Under the pieces are notes generated by a model, which made no database searches, was not told the origin of the DNA, and saw only the letters and a program-made list of their open reading frames with translations. Positions 16,972-25,618 of a DNA stretch of 50,115 nucleotides are shown one piece after another (the stretch's first letter is position 1; each line of letters starts with the position of its first letter). The stretch is from Paenibacillus sp. MMS18-CY102 (lineage in GTDB: Bacteria; Bacillota; Bacilli; Paenibacillales; Paenibacillaceae). The stretch is from contig NZ_WSTC01000038.1 of NCBI RefSeq assembly GCF_009789195.1, forward strand, positions 1 through 50,115. Reading direction: 5' to 3'. Both the position numbers and the translations under genes were made by a program.

Positions 16972-18369
16972 CTATTGCTTCGCCAGCCCTTCTTGCAGCC
17001 GCTCCAGCAACTGCTTCGTAACCGCCGGATCTTTATCATTATAAATAATGTACGTATCCTTCAATTTAATCTGGATATATGGCGGATGCTTCTTGTAAAC
17101 GTATAACCTTGCGCTGCCGAGCCCCTTCAGATGGAATTTGCCGCGCGCATACTTATCGGTCGCCTCACCGTTCGATTTACTGCCAGAAGGCAACTGGTCG
17201 ATCAACGTCAACTGCTCAATGTCCGCCATGTTGAAACTATAGTTATACATAGGGTAATCAATTTCAACCTTATGGCCTGGCATAATCGACAATGCTGGAG
17301 ATGTCAATTCTGATCGGATGAGCATGAACGATACCCCCACAACAACCACAGCGAACAAGCCAAGCAATCCCCCCATGACTATTTTCCCTGTCCATGTTCC
17401 CGTATTAATTGCTTCCCCTATTCCGATTCGTTTCGGAACGAGAATGCTTGTATCATTCGGGTTATGGTACGTAAATCCATTCGCCCAATACTCGTCATCA
17501 TCGGAGTAGATGGTTTTGCCGTCCTGCGCTAATACGTCTTGCTCAAGCGTACTGATACGCCGATAGATGAGTAAAACCAATATGGCTGGCACCATGGAAA
17601 ACAGCAGCGTAACCGCCCACCATACGCCGCCTAGCGTAGAATCGCCATTGGAGAGGAATACGCAGAGAAGGCCGCAATGAAGGGTTTCCACTATAGCAAG
17701 CCACAGCCACATGTAGGATACCATTCTGCGCTTCGCTTGATTTAGGCCTAAATTCACTTCGCTATTCCCGCTATAGACTTTTGCTTTCGCTCTGCGCATA
17801 AGAAGCGAAATGCACAAGAACAATACCGTAAGAAGGAGAGCGCCCGCACTAGCGATGAGAGAGGAATCAAAGTTATCACGCCACGCCCACAGCATAAGCC
17901 CAGCCGACATGCCCAATGGAAAGATGAACAACCATGGCGATGCCGCCTTCTCGTTCTTCAATCGTGCAACGCGCAGATCACTCTGTATGACACGCTTCTT
18001 GCCGACAAACCAGCCGTTCTCACGCTTCAAGGCAAGCGTATCGCGGAACGCCCTGCGAAATGGCTTCACCATCAGGCAGAGAATTACTGAGAACCACGCG
18101 AAGAAATAGACCGTTTGGTACGCCGCCCACCAATAGAGGAGCAAGTAAGGAATAAGCCCCGTCCCGAGCCATAGGCTCGTATTCCTAAACTGCTTGTTGA
18201 ACCTTGCTTGAATAAGCCCAATGCCTGCATGGTCCATCGCATGGGACGGCAGCGTAACCCCGAACAGGATTCCTTTGTTATATTTCGCCTGCGGCTTATA
18301 GGTCACCCACAACGCGGTATAGCAAATTACGATTGAACCTAGCAAAATAGCCATTAACCCAAACACCAT
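16972..18369 (-). CDS. DUF5808-type multi-pass membrane protein
   Basis: A 465-residue integral membrane protein with about seven hydrophobic helices. A central motif DEYWANGFTYHNPNDTSILVPKR followed by GEAINTG is characteristic of the DUF5808 family (W-x2-G-x2-Y-x-NP-D...VP.R.G). The last 110 residues after the final helix are soluble and resemble a bacterial PH-like domain. It follows the GntR regulator by 34 bases and is presumably controlled by it, as in YtrA-type operons, where the regulator represses an envelope-stress or transport gene. The function of the family is unknown. Confidence 0.75.
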   Translation of the reverse strand: MVFGLMAILLGSIVICYTALWVTYKPQAKYNKGILFGVTLPSHAMDHAGIGLIQARFNKQFRNTSLWLGTGLIPYLLLYWWAAYQTVYFFAWFSVILCLMVKPFRRAFRDTLALKRENGWFVGKKRVIQSDLRVARLKNEKAASPWLFIFPLGMSAGLMLWAWRDNFDSSLIASAGALLLTVLFLCISLLMRRAKAKVYSGNSEVNLGLNQAKRRMVSYMWLWLAIVETLHCGLLCVFLSNGDSTLGGVWWAVTLLFSMVPAILVLLIYRRISTLEQDVLAQDGKTIYSDDDEYWANGFTYHNPNDTSILVPKRIGIGEAINTGTWTGKIVMGGLLGLFAVVVVGVSFMLIRSELTSPALSIMPGHKVEIDYPMYNYSFNMADIEQLTLIDQLPSGSKSNGEATDKYARGKFHLKGLGSARLYVYKKHPPYIQIKLKDTYIIYNDKDPAVTKQLLERLQEGLAKQ

Positions 18370-18403
18370 GCATCAAACCCTTTCTTATAAAAGGTAGACT
18401 GCT

Positions 18404-18793
18404 TCACTGCTTCGCATACTTCATGCTGGAGAAAATTCGTAAACAAAGGGCATCGAATCTCGGCTGGCTCATGCCTTGAATTGCCGCTTCTGCAATTAAC
18501 AATTGCAGCCGCTCTTCCAAGTGCGCGGAATTAGAGCCCTCCTCGCCGTCTAGCTTGCGGGGGCTTACCTTCGCGCCATGGCGCCGATCGATAACGATAT
18601 AGCCTTCTTGCTTTAAGAGCGCATAGGCTTTGTTGACCGTCATCACATTAATGCCGAGGTCATCTGCCATCTGGCGAACAGTCGGCAGCTTCTCCTCTGG
18701 TTCAAGCTCCCCCGTGGCAATGCCGATGACGACCTGATTGCGCAGTTGCTCATAGATCGGCGTTTCACTGTCTAGCTCCAACGTAATAATCAT
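18404..18793 (-). CDS. GntR-family regulator, YtrA subfamily
   Basis: A 129-residue repressor: winged helix at 10-75 with PIYEQLRNQVVIGIATGEL and KLPTVRQMADDLGINVMTVNKAYALLKQEGY, then a short helical C-terminus of about 45 residues. The short tail marks the YtrA subfamily, which lacks a ligand-binding domain. GAGGTG precedes the ATG. It is first in an operon with the DUF5808 membrane protein. A strong inverted repeat lies 33-70 bases upstream. Confidence 0.93.
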   Translation of the reverse strand: MIITLELDSETPIYEQLRNQVVIGIATGELEPEEKLPTVRQMADDLGINVMTVNKAYALLKQEGYIVIDRRHGAKVSPRKLDGEEGSNSAHLEERLQLLIAEAAIQGMSQPRFDALCLRIFSSMKYAKQ

Positions 18794-18825
18794 GCAACGT
18801 TCACCTCAACGCTATCGCGGCTTTC

Positions 18826-18863
18826 CTTAAGTATTATATATACTAATACAAATAATACTTAAG
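18826..18863. promoter_or_regulatory. Putative operator of the YtrA-type regulator
   Basis: Perfect 11-bp arms CTTAAGTATTA (18826-18836) and TAATACTTAAG (18853-18863) are separated by 16 AT-rich bases. A nested GTATTA/TAATAC pair (18831-18836 with 18844-18849) lies inside. It sits between the regulator and the divergent MFS gene, closer to the regulator, so autorepression is the simplest reading. Confidence 0.65.
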
Positions 18864-18997
18864 ATCAATCAAGCGCCTTTTTTGCTATCGCTATTCCGGC
18901 GCCCTTCTAAATAAATAGACAACCATCACTTTCAACTTTATAATCGATACTTATATTAAAATAATTAGGACACTAATGTGTACAAGGGGTTGTCTGC

Positions 18998-20245
18998 ATG
19001 AGTTCTTTGCTGATGGGCATCAGATCCAAATGGAGTAACCTGTTTAAAGTGGAAGGATTTCCTTCCCTTATTTTTATTAATATTTTGATCGGCACCTCCT
19101 TCTCATTCGTTCTGCCGTTCACTTCCCTGTTCGGCATCGACGAAGTCGGCATGACTAATTTGTCCTTTGGTGTCTTTATGACGATCTCATCTATCGCCAA
19201 TGTAATCGTTTCCACCTATATCGGCAAAATTTCTGACGGGAACCTCAGCCGCCGGAGCCTTCTGATCATCTGCTCCTTAGCAGCAGCCATCGGCTACGCT
19301 ACCTATGCTTTTGTGCGGGACTACTATATTCTTCTTATTGTCTCGTCTCTCGTGCTCGGCGTTGCCTCCTCATCGCTTGCCCAGATTTTCGCGTATGCGA
19401 GGGAACTGCTGACCCGGTCCAATCTGCCCGAGAAGGACGCTCCTCTTTACATGAATGTGTTCCGAACGTTTTTTGCCCTTTCCTGGACAATCGGTCCTGC
19501 ACTCGGTTCGTTTATTTTGATTAAACTCGGCTTCCAAGGGCTTTATCTCTTCGTGGCCGCGATCTATATCATCACCATCGTATCCATACTGTTCTTCATG
19601 AAGAACAGCGACGATACACAGGAAGAGAGCCTCCAGACGCAATCTAAAGCGCCTTCGGCTCCGGTTCCATTAAGCACCATTATTTTTCAGCCTCACATTC
19701 TAAGCAATCTGGTCGCATTTACATTCATAAAAGCTGCGACAACGATCGGTTCAATGAATATGTCCCAGTTCATGATCAAAGAATTGCATAGTGGCAAAGA
19801 ACAGATCGGCATCGTGTTCAGCATTCCGCCGATTTTCGAAATTCCATTCATGCTGCTGACTGGAGTGCTCGCTACCCGAATCGATAACCGCATCCTCATT
19901 CGCCTAGGCATGGTAAGCGCCATCCTGTATTTCACACTGCTGTACGTGGCATCCCATCCGTGGGAGGTTTATTTGATCCAAATTTTGAGCGCCGCAACCA
20001 TCTCCATCACATCGGGCGTTGCGATCACCTATTTCCAAAACTTCATTCCGGACATGCCCGGAACGGCGACGTCGCTATATATGAATACAACCACGATCGG
20101 ATCCATGGTCGCTTTTCTAGTGTTTGGGTTTACGGCAGAGCTGTACGGTTATCGCTTTGTTAATCTGGTTTGTGCGGTGTTAGCGGTCGCTTCATTGTTG
20201 CTGTTGCTGGCTGTGCGGAAGCGTGAGGTTCGGGGGATGGCTTGA
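18998..20245 (+). CDS. MFS exporter, SetA/sugar-efflux-like
   Basis: A 415-residue 12-helix major facilitator protein. The loop between helices 2 and 3 (GKISDGNLSRRSLLI) carries the MFS motif. The early PSLIFINILIGTSFSFVLPF and the middle PLYMNVFRTFFALSWTIGPALGSF fit the SetA/SetB sugar-efflux branch as I know it. AAGGGG lies upstream of the ATG. It is transcribed away from the GntR operon and ends before a strong hairpin. The substrate cannot be determined: sugars or sugar analogues are the family guess, drugs an alternative. Confidence 0.82.
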   Translation: MSSLLMGIRSKWSNLFKVEGFPSLIFINILIGTSFSFVLPFTSLFGIDEVGMTNLSFGVFMTISSIANVIVSTYIGKISDGNLSRRSLLIICSLAAAIGYATYAFVRDYYILLIVSSLVLGVASSSLAQIFAYARELLTRSNLPEKDAPLYMNVFRTFFALSWTIGPALGSFILIKLGFQGLYLFVAAIYIITIVSILFFMKNSDDTQEESLQTQSKAPSAPVPLSTIIFQPHILSNLVAFTFIKAATTIGSMNMSQFMIKELHSGKEQIGIVFSIPPIFEIPFMLLTGVLATRIDNRILIRLGMVSAILYFTLLYVASHPWEVYLIQILSAATISITSGVAITYFQNFIPDMPGTATSLYMNTTTIGSMVAFLVFGFTAELYGYRFVNLVCAVLAVASLLLLLAVRKREVRGMA

Positions 20246-20295
20246 GGCTTAGATTTACGAAGAGGCGGAGCTCCCTCTACAACTCTTGTGAAAAT

Positions 20296-20330
20296 GCAAA
20301 AAACCACATTATGCGGATGTGGTTTTTTGC
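20296..20330. terminator. Bidirectional terminator after the MFS gene
   Basis: Perfect 14-bp arms (20296-20309 with 20317-20330) with A/T runs on both sides. It ends the MFS gene on the plus strand and can end the defence-like cassette on the minus strand. Confidence 0.85.
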
Positions 20331-20340
20331 TTGGTGGAGG
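20330..20340 (-). repeat. Left copy of an 11-bp repeat resembling a tRNA/tmRNA 3' end
   Basis: On the minus strand this reads CCTCCACCAAG and is followed at once by a terminator hairpin. CCTCCACCA looks like an acceptor strand, discriminator and CCA of a tRNA or tmRNA. No T-arm precedes it. The same 11 bases recur at 23628. Confidence 0.6.
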
Positions 20341-20416
20341 TAAAGTATAGCTGTGCAAAACCACAATTCACCGGGAAAGACTTCTTAATTAGATTTATGA
20401 CAGATATCGAACTCCG

Positions 20417-21280
20417 TTAACCGCGATTACTAATCTCATGGTCCCTTTCAAACCTTAAGATGTAAAAGACATCATTTTCTCGATATCCAAAACAACGATA
20501 TTTCCTACTGGTTCGGAACTTACAGATTACTTTATCACGATATTGTGAGTTTCTAAACCAGTTTTCGTCCTGAGAGCTAGGTGAATATAGCTTATACTGG
20601 AGGCCATCACTTTTCCCAATGTCGACCCATGTCATTTTGCAAAAGGCTTCGAAGGTCGATAAAAACGCCCGAATCTCATCTTGATCTAACATTTGAAACC
20701 CATATTCTCGCTCTAATAAACTAAAAGATAACTTACTACTACCCTCATATTTATGATGACAATAAACTTTTGGATCGATAATTAAATTAGACTCCCATAT
20801 CAAATTAATCAATGTATCTGGTGAGATTATATTAAGCAACGTTATAGAATCTCCGTTTTTTATAACCTCAATCTGCTCATCGCGAAAGTGCTCATGTGCA
20901 AATGACAATATTATTTTTCCTCGTTCACATGCCTCAGCTATTGAATATCCCTGCATTTCTGATCCTAAAAAGAGATACTTATCAAACGAATTATGCTTTG
21001 GCGAAGATGTCCAGAACGGTTCCTCATACATTAATTTTTGTAGTAATATTTTGAAAGAACGTACTTCGCTTGACGTTCTCATACTATTGTCAGTTAGAAC
21101 TTGAAATAAAGATAACTGTGACGTCACCTGACGCTGATACAATTCATGATGGCGAAGTAATGGAGCATTAGCAATCTCAAGTATTTTTTGTAGTTTTATT
21201 GTAGATCTCAATGTTGTTAAAAAAAGTTCTAGGGAGTCAAATTGACCATCTAATGAAAGTTCATTTAACACAACTTCCAT
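20417..21280 (-). CDS. Unknown third protein of a DUF262/ATPase cassette (possible effector)
   Basis: A 287-residue protein with no recognised family, no signal peptide and no membrane helix. Its C-terminal segment (KFRTSRKYRCFGYR, then FYILRFERDHEIS) has the basic-aromatic pattern and final strand plus His seen in small RelE-like ribonuclease toxins. This is a faint resemblance only. It starts one base after the ATPase stop with a poor ribosome site, so it probably depends on translational coupling. Codons are AT-richer than in surrounding genes, as for the other two genes of the cassette, suggesting joint transfer. By position it may be the toxic effector or the sensor of the system. Confidence 0.6.
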   Translation of the reverse strand: MEVVLNELSLDGQFDSLELFLTTLRSTIKLQKILEIANAPLLRHHELYQRQVTSQLSLFQVLTDNSMRTSSEVRSFKILLQKLMYEEPFWTSSPKHNSFDKYLFLGSEMQGYSIAEACERGKIILSFAHEHFRDEQIEVIKNGDSITLLNIISPDTLINLIWESNLIIDPKVYCHHKYEGSSKLSFSLLEREYGFQMLDQDEIRAFLSTFEAFCKMTWVDIGKSDGLQYKLYSPSSQDENWFRNSQYRDKVICKFRTSRKYRCFGYRENDVFYILRFERDHEISNRG

Positions 21281-21281
21281 A

Positions 21282-22340
21282 CTATAGTCCCAACAATGTG
21301 TCTAGGTCATCGTCAAATTGATCAAACAAGCCATTCTGATGATTCGTCACATTACCATTCTCACTAAAATGTATACGTACCGGGTCACTCACATAGTTCT
21401 CTGTCATTTTGAAATAATACACTGAGACGTCCTCTGTAGAGATTTGATTATTAAAAATGGCCTTTCGAATACCATTAAACACATGATCACTATGAGACTC
21501 TATTACTATTCGTACACCATTACTGGCGGCAAATGAAAACAACTCTGTAAGACGTGATTGCGCTCTCGGATGCAAATGAATTTCCGGGTTTTCTATTATC
21601 AGGATATCCCCTATACGAGCTGAAAGTACACTGATAATAATTGAAACAATATAACTAAGACCAGATCCAATATTTTTAGGTCTTACCTTCCTGTTACCTT
21701 TATTTTGAAACCGCGCCTTCACCTTATCGGTATCTAATAAATCTTCAGTGGATAATTCGGCGTTGATTATGTACTCCATCCAATGGTTTACGTTTATTTC
21801 TAATGTACTCCCCTTTTCCACGTCTTTTATCAATTTGGGTTCTATTGTCTCTTTTTTGTGATATTCATAGTAATCAATTGCATATTCACCTAATGATCCA
21901 GATTGTTCATGTAAGCTATAGTTCTTAGAATATGTATCCTGAGCACCAAGTCTATTCGCCGATAAGTAATGTATTCTCTTACTTTTACGATGCATAAATT
22001 CAAGTAATTCACTATCACCATTCATTTCACAGTTTACCTGTTGATCTTCCTGAGTTAACCTGATATTTACTGTTTGATTTATTACAGATGAAAATGCAAT
22101 CCTGATTTCTTTTGCATTTGTCCTAAAGTTAGTAGCGTCCGTGAATGATCCTATCGTTACCAGGTCACCATTTAATGGAGAGTTCAACTTCTCAGTAATA
22201 TTCTGGACTGCTAGCAAAAGAGATTGTACAACTGTCGACTTGCCGGAAGAATTCATCCCAACAAATAATGTTAGTGGTTGAATATTGATTTCTGTGGAGT
22301 CGATGCTCTTCAGTCCATTAATTTTCAAATTGCAAATCAT
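21282..22340 (-). CDS. SMC/OLD-like AAA ATPase with DUF3696-type C-terminus
   Basis: A 352-residue ATPase. Walker A is GMNSSGKST (28-36), an ABC-like signature lies in NIGSGLSYIVS (about 224), Walker B is DILIIENPE (245-253), and the switch is ESHSDH (281-286). The C-terminus, NGLFDQFDDDLDTLL, matches the short DUF3696 tail. There is no nuclease (TOPRIM) domain, so it needs a partner for any cutting step. Such ATPases are common in bacterial anti-phage systems. AAGGGGG precedes the ATG. Its first 23 bases overlap the DUF262 gene. Confidence 0.85.
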   Translation of the reverse strand: MICNLKINGLKSIDSTEINIQPLTLFVGMNSSGKSTVVQSLLLAVQNITEKLNSPLNGDLVTIGSFTDATNFRTNAKEIRIAFSSVINQTVNIRLTQEDQQVNCEMNGDSELLEFMHRKSKRIHYLSANRLGAQDTYSKNYSLHEQSGSLGEYAIDYYEYHKKETIEPKLIKDVEKGSTLEINVNHWMEYIINAELSTEDLLDTDKVKARFQNKGNRKVRPKNIGSGLSYIVSIIISVLSARIGDILIIENPEIHLHPRAQSRLTELFSFAASNGVRIVIESHSDHVFNGIRKAIFNNQISTEDVSVYYFKMTENYVSDPVRIHFSENGNVTNHQNGLFDQFDDDLDTLLGL

Positions 22341-23487
22341 TCTTAAACCCCCTTAGCAAATCATCCATTTTATTCAAGATTGAAGGTATAACAATACCTC
22401 TACCGCGGTCTGAAGATAATAATTCTCTAAACACATTATCACTAAGTAACCTCCCTGTGAGATTTTGAAGTCCCGCTCGATTATCTAAACAAGTCTGAGT
22501 ATCTAAATGTATAAATAAATATCCAAAAGATTCGAATAAGATCAAATTTATTGGATATCTTCTGTCACGCCTAAAAGCTCGATTTCCAAATATAATATAA
22601 TTATTTTCCATTGTTTTACTGAACAATTTTTCCAGTATATTTATATCCTCATTACTCATCACATTAATGCGTTCCATAGTTTTACCTAAAAACTCATCAA
22701 GTTCCTTTGGTTTATATTCCAACTGGAGACCGTTAGATGTTTTTAAAATTCCTTTTTTCCATAATAGGAACGAAAGAAGCCGGAGAATCATGTATCTGTC
22801 TTTCATTCGGCTTGTCGTTATCGAAGTATCAGTTGCTTTAAGGAAAAAGTTGTTTTTCGCTAACTTATTAATTAACTCTGTAGCTTTACCTTGATACAGA
22901 GCATTTCGCATTTCTTGTTGATTGAGTTGAGTGCCTCCTCTATTTACGCGATCAAATATATCAAATATTACTCGATCTGGTGTTGGTGGTTTAATTACTT
23001 GAGCGATAATTTGATAATCTTCCAGTTTTGATTGCAAACTACCTTCTAATTTAGAAAATGTTTGACCTTCTAGATTTTTCAATATTCTCAATTGCTGTAA
23101 TTTAAATTGGTTATCGAAAAACCGAAATATAGTTGTTAATCTTTGACGTCCATCAACCACTACTAGCCGACCGTCCTTTGTTTCATTTAAATAAAACATT
23201 GGCAACGGGATTCCCATTAAAACTGATTCTATTAGTTCAGAACGTTGTTTTAGAACCCAAACATCATCCCTCTGATAATCAGGATCAAGTACTACTTGTT
23301 GTGGCTTTTTATCATATTTTCTCTTCAGTTCAAATAAAGAATATTGTTCCCGCTCTACTTTTATAGTGACATCAGGATAGATATCTGTCTCTTGATGATA
23401 GTTATAATTGTAAATTTCGTCACCATCTAACTCTTCGACAAAATCATTCGAGAGCTCAGGATTAGCATCAGAATATGGCTCAATCAT
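22318..23487 (-). CDS. DUF262 (ParB/Srx-like) protein
   Basis: A 389-residue protein with the DUF262 core seen in GmrS and many defence proteins: PDYQRDDVWVLKQRSELIESVLMG, then PLPMFYL and VVVDGRQRLTTIFRFF. The DGRQR motif replaces the commoner DGQQR. This fold binds and hydrolyses nucleotides. The HNH (DUF1524) half found in GmrSD is absent, so the protein is not a full type IV restriction enzyme. The ATG at 23487 is preferred; a GTG three codons earlier is possible. First gene of the three-gene cassette. Confidence 0.82.
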   Translation of the reverse strand: MIEPYSDANPELSNDFVEELDGDEIYNYNYHQETDIYPDVTIKVEREQYSLFELKRKYDKKPQQVVLDPDYQRDDVWVLKQRSELIESVLMGIPLPMFYLNETKDGRLVVVDGRQRLTTIFRFFDNQFKLQQLRILKNLEGQTFSKLEGSLQSKLEDYQIIAQVIKPPTPDRVIFDIFDRVNRGGTQLNQQEMRNALYQGKATELINKLAKNNFFLKATDTSITTSRMKDRYMILRLLSFLLWKKGILKTSNGLQLEYKPKELDEFLGKTMERINVMSNEDINILEKLFSKTMENNYIIFGNRAFRRDRRYPINLILFESFGYLFIHLDTQTCLDNRAGLQNLTGRLLSDNVFRELLSSDRGRGIVIPSILNKMDDLLRGFKNDLQFEN

Positions 23488-23594
23488 AATTTCCACTGCC
23501 TTTCAGCTCGTAGTCTATAGTTCATTATACACCTAGTGGCAGAAGATGTATTCATACCTATTAAGTAGATGGTTTATATTTCCAATTCTAAAAC

Positions 23595-23624
23595 AAAAAT
23601 CCCGACCTCATACAGTCGGGATTT
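23595..23624 (-). terminator. Terminator of the Fic gene
   Basis: AAATCCCGAC-type arms (23597-23606 with 23615-23624) around an 8-nt loop. On the minus strand T5 follows. It separates the Fic gene from the three-gene cassette. Confidence 0.8.
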
Positions 23625-23627
23625 CAC

Positions 23628-23638
23628 TTGGTGGAGGC
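23628..23638 (-). repeat. Right copy of the 11-bp tRNA/tmRNA 3'-end-like repeat
   Basis: The minus strand reads CCTCCACCAAG, preceded by AGGGTTAGAGACAATG, which faintly recalls a decayed T-arm, and followed by a terminator hairpin. Identical over 11 bases to the copy at 20330-20340. Together the copies bracket the defence-like cassette exactly. Confidence 0.6.
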
Positions 23639-23683
23639 ATTGTCTCTAACCCTGGCTAGATACAATTCACCTCTCCCCCTTAA

Positions 23684-24409
23684 CTAAACCAACCTCAAGT
23701 ACCAGTCAAACGTTTTTACAAGTGTTCTCGTAATTAAGGCTATAAAAGGCGCTGCATCGCCTGTCGTGTGAGCTAAATATAAAGTGCTATAATACTCTGC
23801 TCGATCCTCTTTCTCGATGACGATGGGTGGATACCCATTTTTCATTAGTTCAAAATTCAGAAGTAAACGGGCTGTTCTGCCGTTGCCATCAATGAAAGGA
23901 TGAATTTTCACAAACTCGATATGAAGCAACGCCGACCGTTCTACAGCATGTGCATGCGTCTGCCAGTTCTCATAAGAATGGATGAGTTGTTCCATGCAAT
24001 CAGAAACAAGAACAAAATCAGGAGGAATGTGCGTTGCACCACTAATGATTACATTCTCTTTTCTATAAGTACCAGCATGCTCGTCCTGTATGCTTTTGAG
24101 GATGAGCCGATGAATATTTTTGATTTGCGACTCGGTAAATGGTTCCTGACGCCTGACAATTTCCTCAACATACAGGATCGCTTCTTTATGGTTAATGACT
24201 TCTAAATGTTCCTTTATAGTCTTGCCGCCAATCGTAATTCCTTCGAGGGCCACCTTGGTCTCAGATAGCGTAAGCGTATTGCCTTCAATCGCATTGGAAT
24301 GATATGTCCAATTGACAATCATATGCTCGTGTATACTGCGTAATGTATGTACGGGAAAAGGCCTTTTTTGATCAAGAAGCCACTTCTTTTCATTAATTTC
24401 AGAAAACAT
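23684..24409 (-). CDS. Fic-domain protein (AMPylase family), self-inhibited type
   Basis: A 241-residue Fic enzyme, a family that usually transfers AMP to hydroxyl groups of target proteins. The active-site motif HPFIDGNGRTAR begins at H170 and is complete. The inhibitory helix motif S-x3-E-G is visible near the N-terminus as HSNAIEGN (S38 to G43), so activity is probably held in check within the same chain. No separate antitoxin gene is adjacent. GAGGGGG precedes the ATG. The gene has its own terminator. Target unknown. Confidence 0.93.
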   Translation of the reverse strand: MFSEINEKKWLLDQKRPFPVHTLRSIHEHMIVNWTYHSNAIEGNTLTLSETKVALEGITIGGKTIKEHLEVINHKEAILYVEEIVRRQEPFTESQIKNIHRLILKSIQDEHAGTYRKENVIISGATHIPPDFVLVSDCMEQLIHSYENWQTHAHAVERSALLHIEFVKIHPFIDGNGRTARLLLNFELMKNGYPPIVIEKEDRAEYYSTLYLAHTTGDAAPFIALITRTLVKTFDWYLRLV

Positions 24410-24493
24410 GAAGTGCCCCCTCTCTCAGGAAAATAATGGATCCATTATACTTCAAACAGAGCTTCAAAAGAAAAGGAACGTACACATGCCTCC

Positions 24494-25363
24494 CTATCTC
24501 CCCCGTCCCCGCACCTTATCCGGATTAACAACAAAATACAGCCCCCGGAACTCCCGCCCCTGCGCATCCATCTCCAGCATCATCAGGGACGCTGGAGTGC
24601 CATTCTCGTAAAATACGACGCCTGGCTGGCCGTTATGGACAGCCATTTGATAGGTGAGATGCGCATAACGCTTGGCGGATATGCCCATTAAGAATGCAAC
24701 CACTCGATCCCTGCCATAAAGCGGATTGATCGCCGTATTCACTTTGCCGCCTCCATCGGATATGAGGACTGATGTGTCGGTCAACAAGCGTATCAAGGTG
24801 GGCGAGTCACCACTCTGAAACGCGTTAACAAACTGCTCAACGAGCGCTGCCATCTGTCCCTGCTCGATGGTTGGCCTGACCCGATTCGGGTCCAGCTTCT
24901 TCTTCGCCAAGCTATAAATTTTACGGCAATTCGCCTCTGATTTGTCCAACAGTTGCGCGATCTCCGTGTAAGGATAATCATAACCCTCACGCAGTACAAT
25001 GATAGCTCTCTCCATCGGTTTTAATTGCTCTAACAATAGCATAAAGGCGTAAGATAACGACTCACGCTGCTCCGCTATTTGATGCGGCTGCTGCCATCCC
25101 ACATCGGAAACCGGCTCCGGGAGCCAGACCCCAGGGTAAACCTCTCTCCGCTTCCTTGCTGATTGCAGCACATTCAAGCAACGATTCGTCGTCGCACGCG
25201 TTAGATACATCTTCACATGCTCAATCGTATCTAGTGTATCGTGAACATCCAAGAACAAATCCTGCACCACATCTTCCGCTTCCGAAACCGACCCAAGCAT
25301 ATGATAAGCCACCGAATGCAAATACGGATAATAGGCGGAATATGCCGTCTGTAAATCTACCAT
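24494..25363 (-). CDS. ECF sigma factor of the ECF41 group with SnoaL-like C-terminal domain
   Basis: A 289-residue sigma factor: region 2 near the N-terminus (AYHMLGSVSEAEDVVQDLFLDV), region 4 at about 120-160 (LKPMERAIIVLREGYDYPYTEIAQLL), then a SnoaL-like domain of about 120 residues. Three ECF41 signature motifs are all present: WLPEP after region 2, DGGGK in the SnoaL domain and NPDK at the end. In this group the extra domain controls activity without an anti-sigma factor. The ATG at 25363 follows GGGGGG; an upstream start would add 37 unlikely residues. It is divergent from a carboxymuconolactone-decarboxylase-like gene, the standard ECF41 partner. Confidence 0.93.
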   Translation of the reverse strand: MVDLQTAYSAYYPYLHSVAYHMLGSVSEAEDVVQDLFLDVHDTLDTIEHVKMYLTRATTNRCLNVLQSARKRREVYPGVWLPEPVSDVGWQQPHQIAEQRESLSYAFMLLLEQLKPMERAIIVLREGYDYPYTEIAQLLDKSEANCRKIYSLAKKKLDPNRVRPTIEQGQMAALVEQFVNAFQSGDSPTLIRLLTDTSVLISDGGGKVNTAINPLYGRDRVVAFLMGISAKRYAHLTYQMAVHNGQPGVVFYENGTPASLMMLEMDAQGREFRGLYFVVNPDKVRGRGR

Positions 25364-25547
25364 CACAAATCCCCCCGCGCTCAAATCTCTTATCAAAACT
25401 AATAATAGTGGGAATAAATGGTTAAAATTACTCGATACTAATTGTACACGGATGAATGGGAAATTGCTAGACATACCCAGCCCATGCTCATAGCAAGATC
25501 ATACGGAGACCTTCAATTCCAGCACAGATTTTTTCATAACCGGAACT

Positions 25548-25574
25548 TTTCACAAAATGGCTCGCTGCTTTGTC
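25548..25574 (+). promoter_or_regulatory. Candidate ECF41-type promoter
   Basis: TTTCACA (25548-25554), 16 bases, then TGTC (25571-25574), 45 bases before the carboxymuconolactone-decarboxylase-like start. From memory the ECF41 consensus is TGTCACA-N16-CGTC, so two positions differ and the spacing is exact. Confidence 0.55.
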
Positions 25575-25618
25575 TATAAGATGCTTAGGCAAATTTATAT
25601 GAAGCGAGGAGATTGAAC

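Noticed and set aside
21282-23496. The DUF262 protein and ATPase as a type IV restriction (GmrSD) or Gabija system
   Set aside because: The HNH half of GmrSD is missing, the ATPase lacks the TOPRIM domain of Gabija GajA, and there is no UvrD-like helicase.
20330-23638. A complete tRNA or tmRNA gene at either repeat copy
   Set aside because: Only the CCTCCACCA-like end is present; no T-arm, anticodon arm or tag sequence can be formed upstream.
23684-24409. Fic protein as the toxin of a two-gene toxin-antitoxin system
   Set aside because: The inhibitory motif lies in the same chain and there is no small antitoxin gene next to it.
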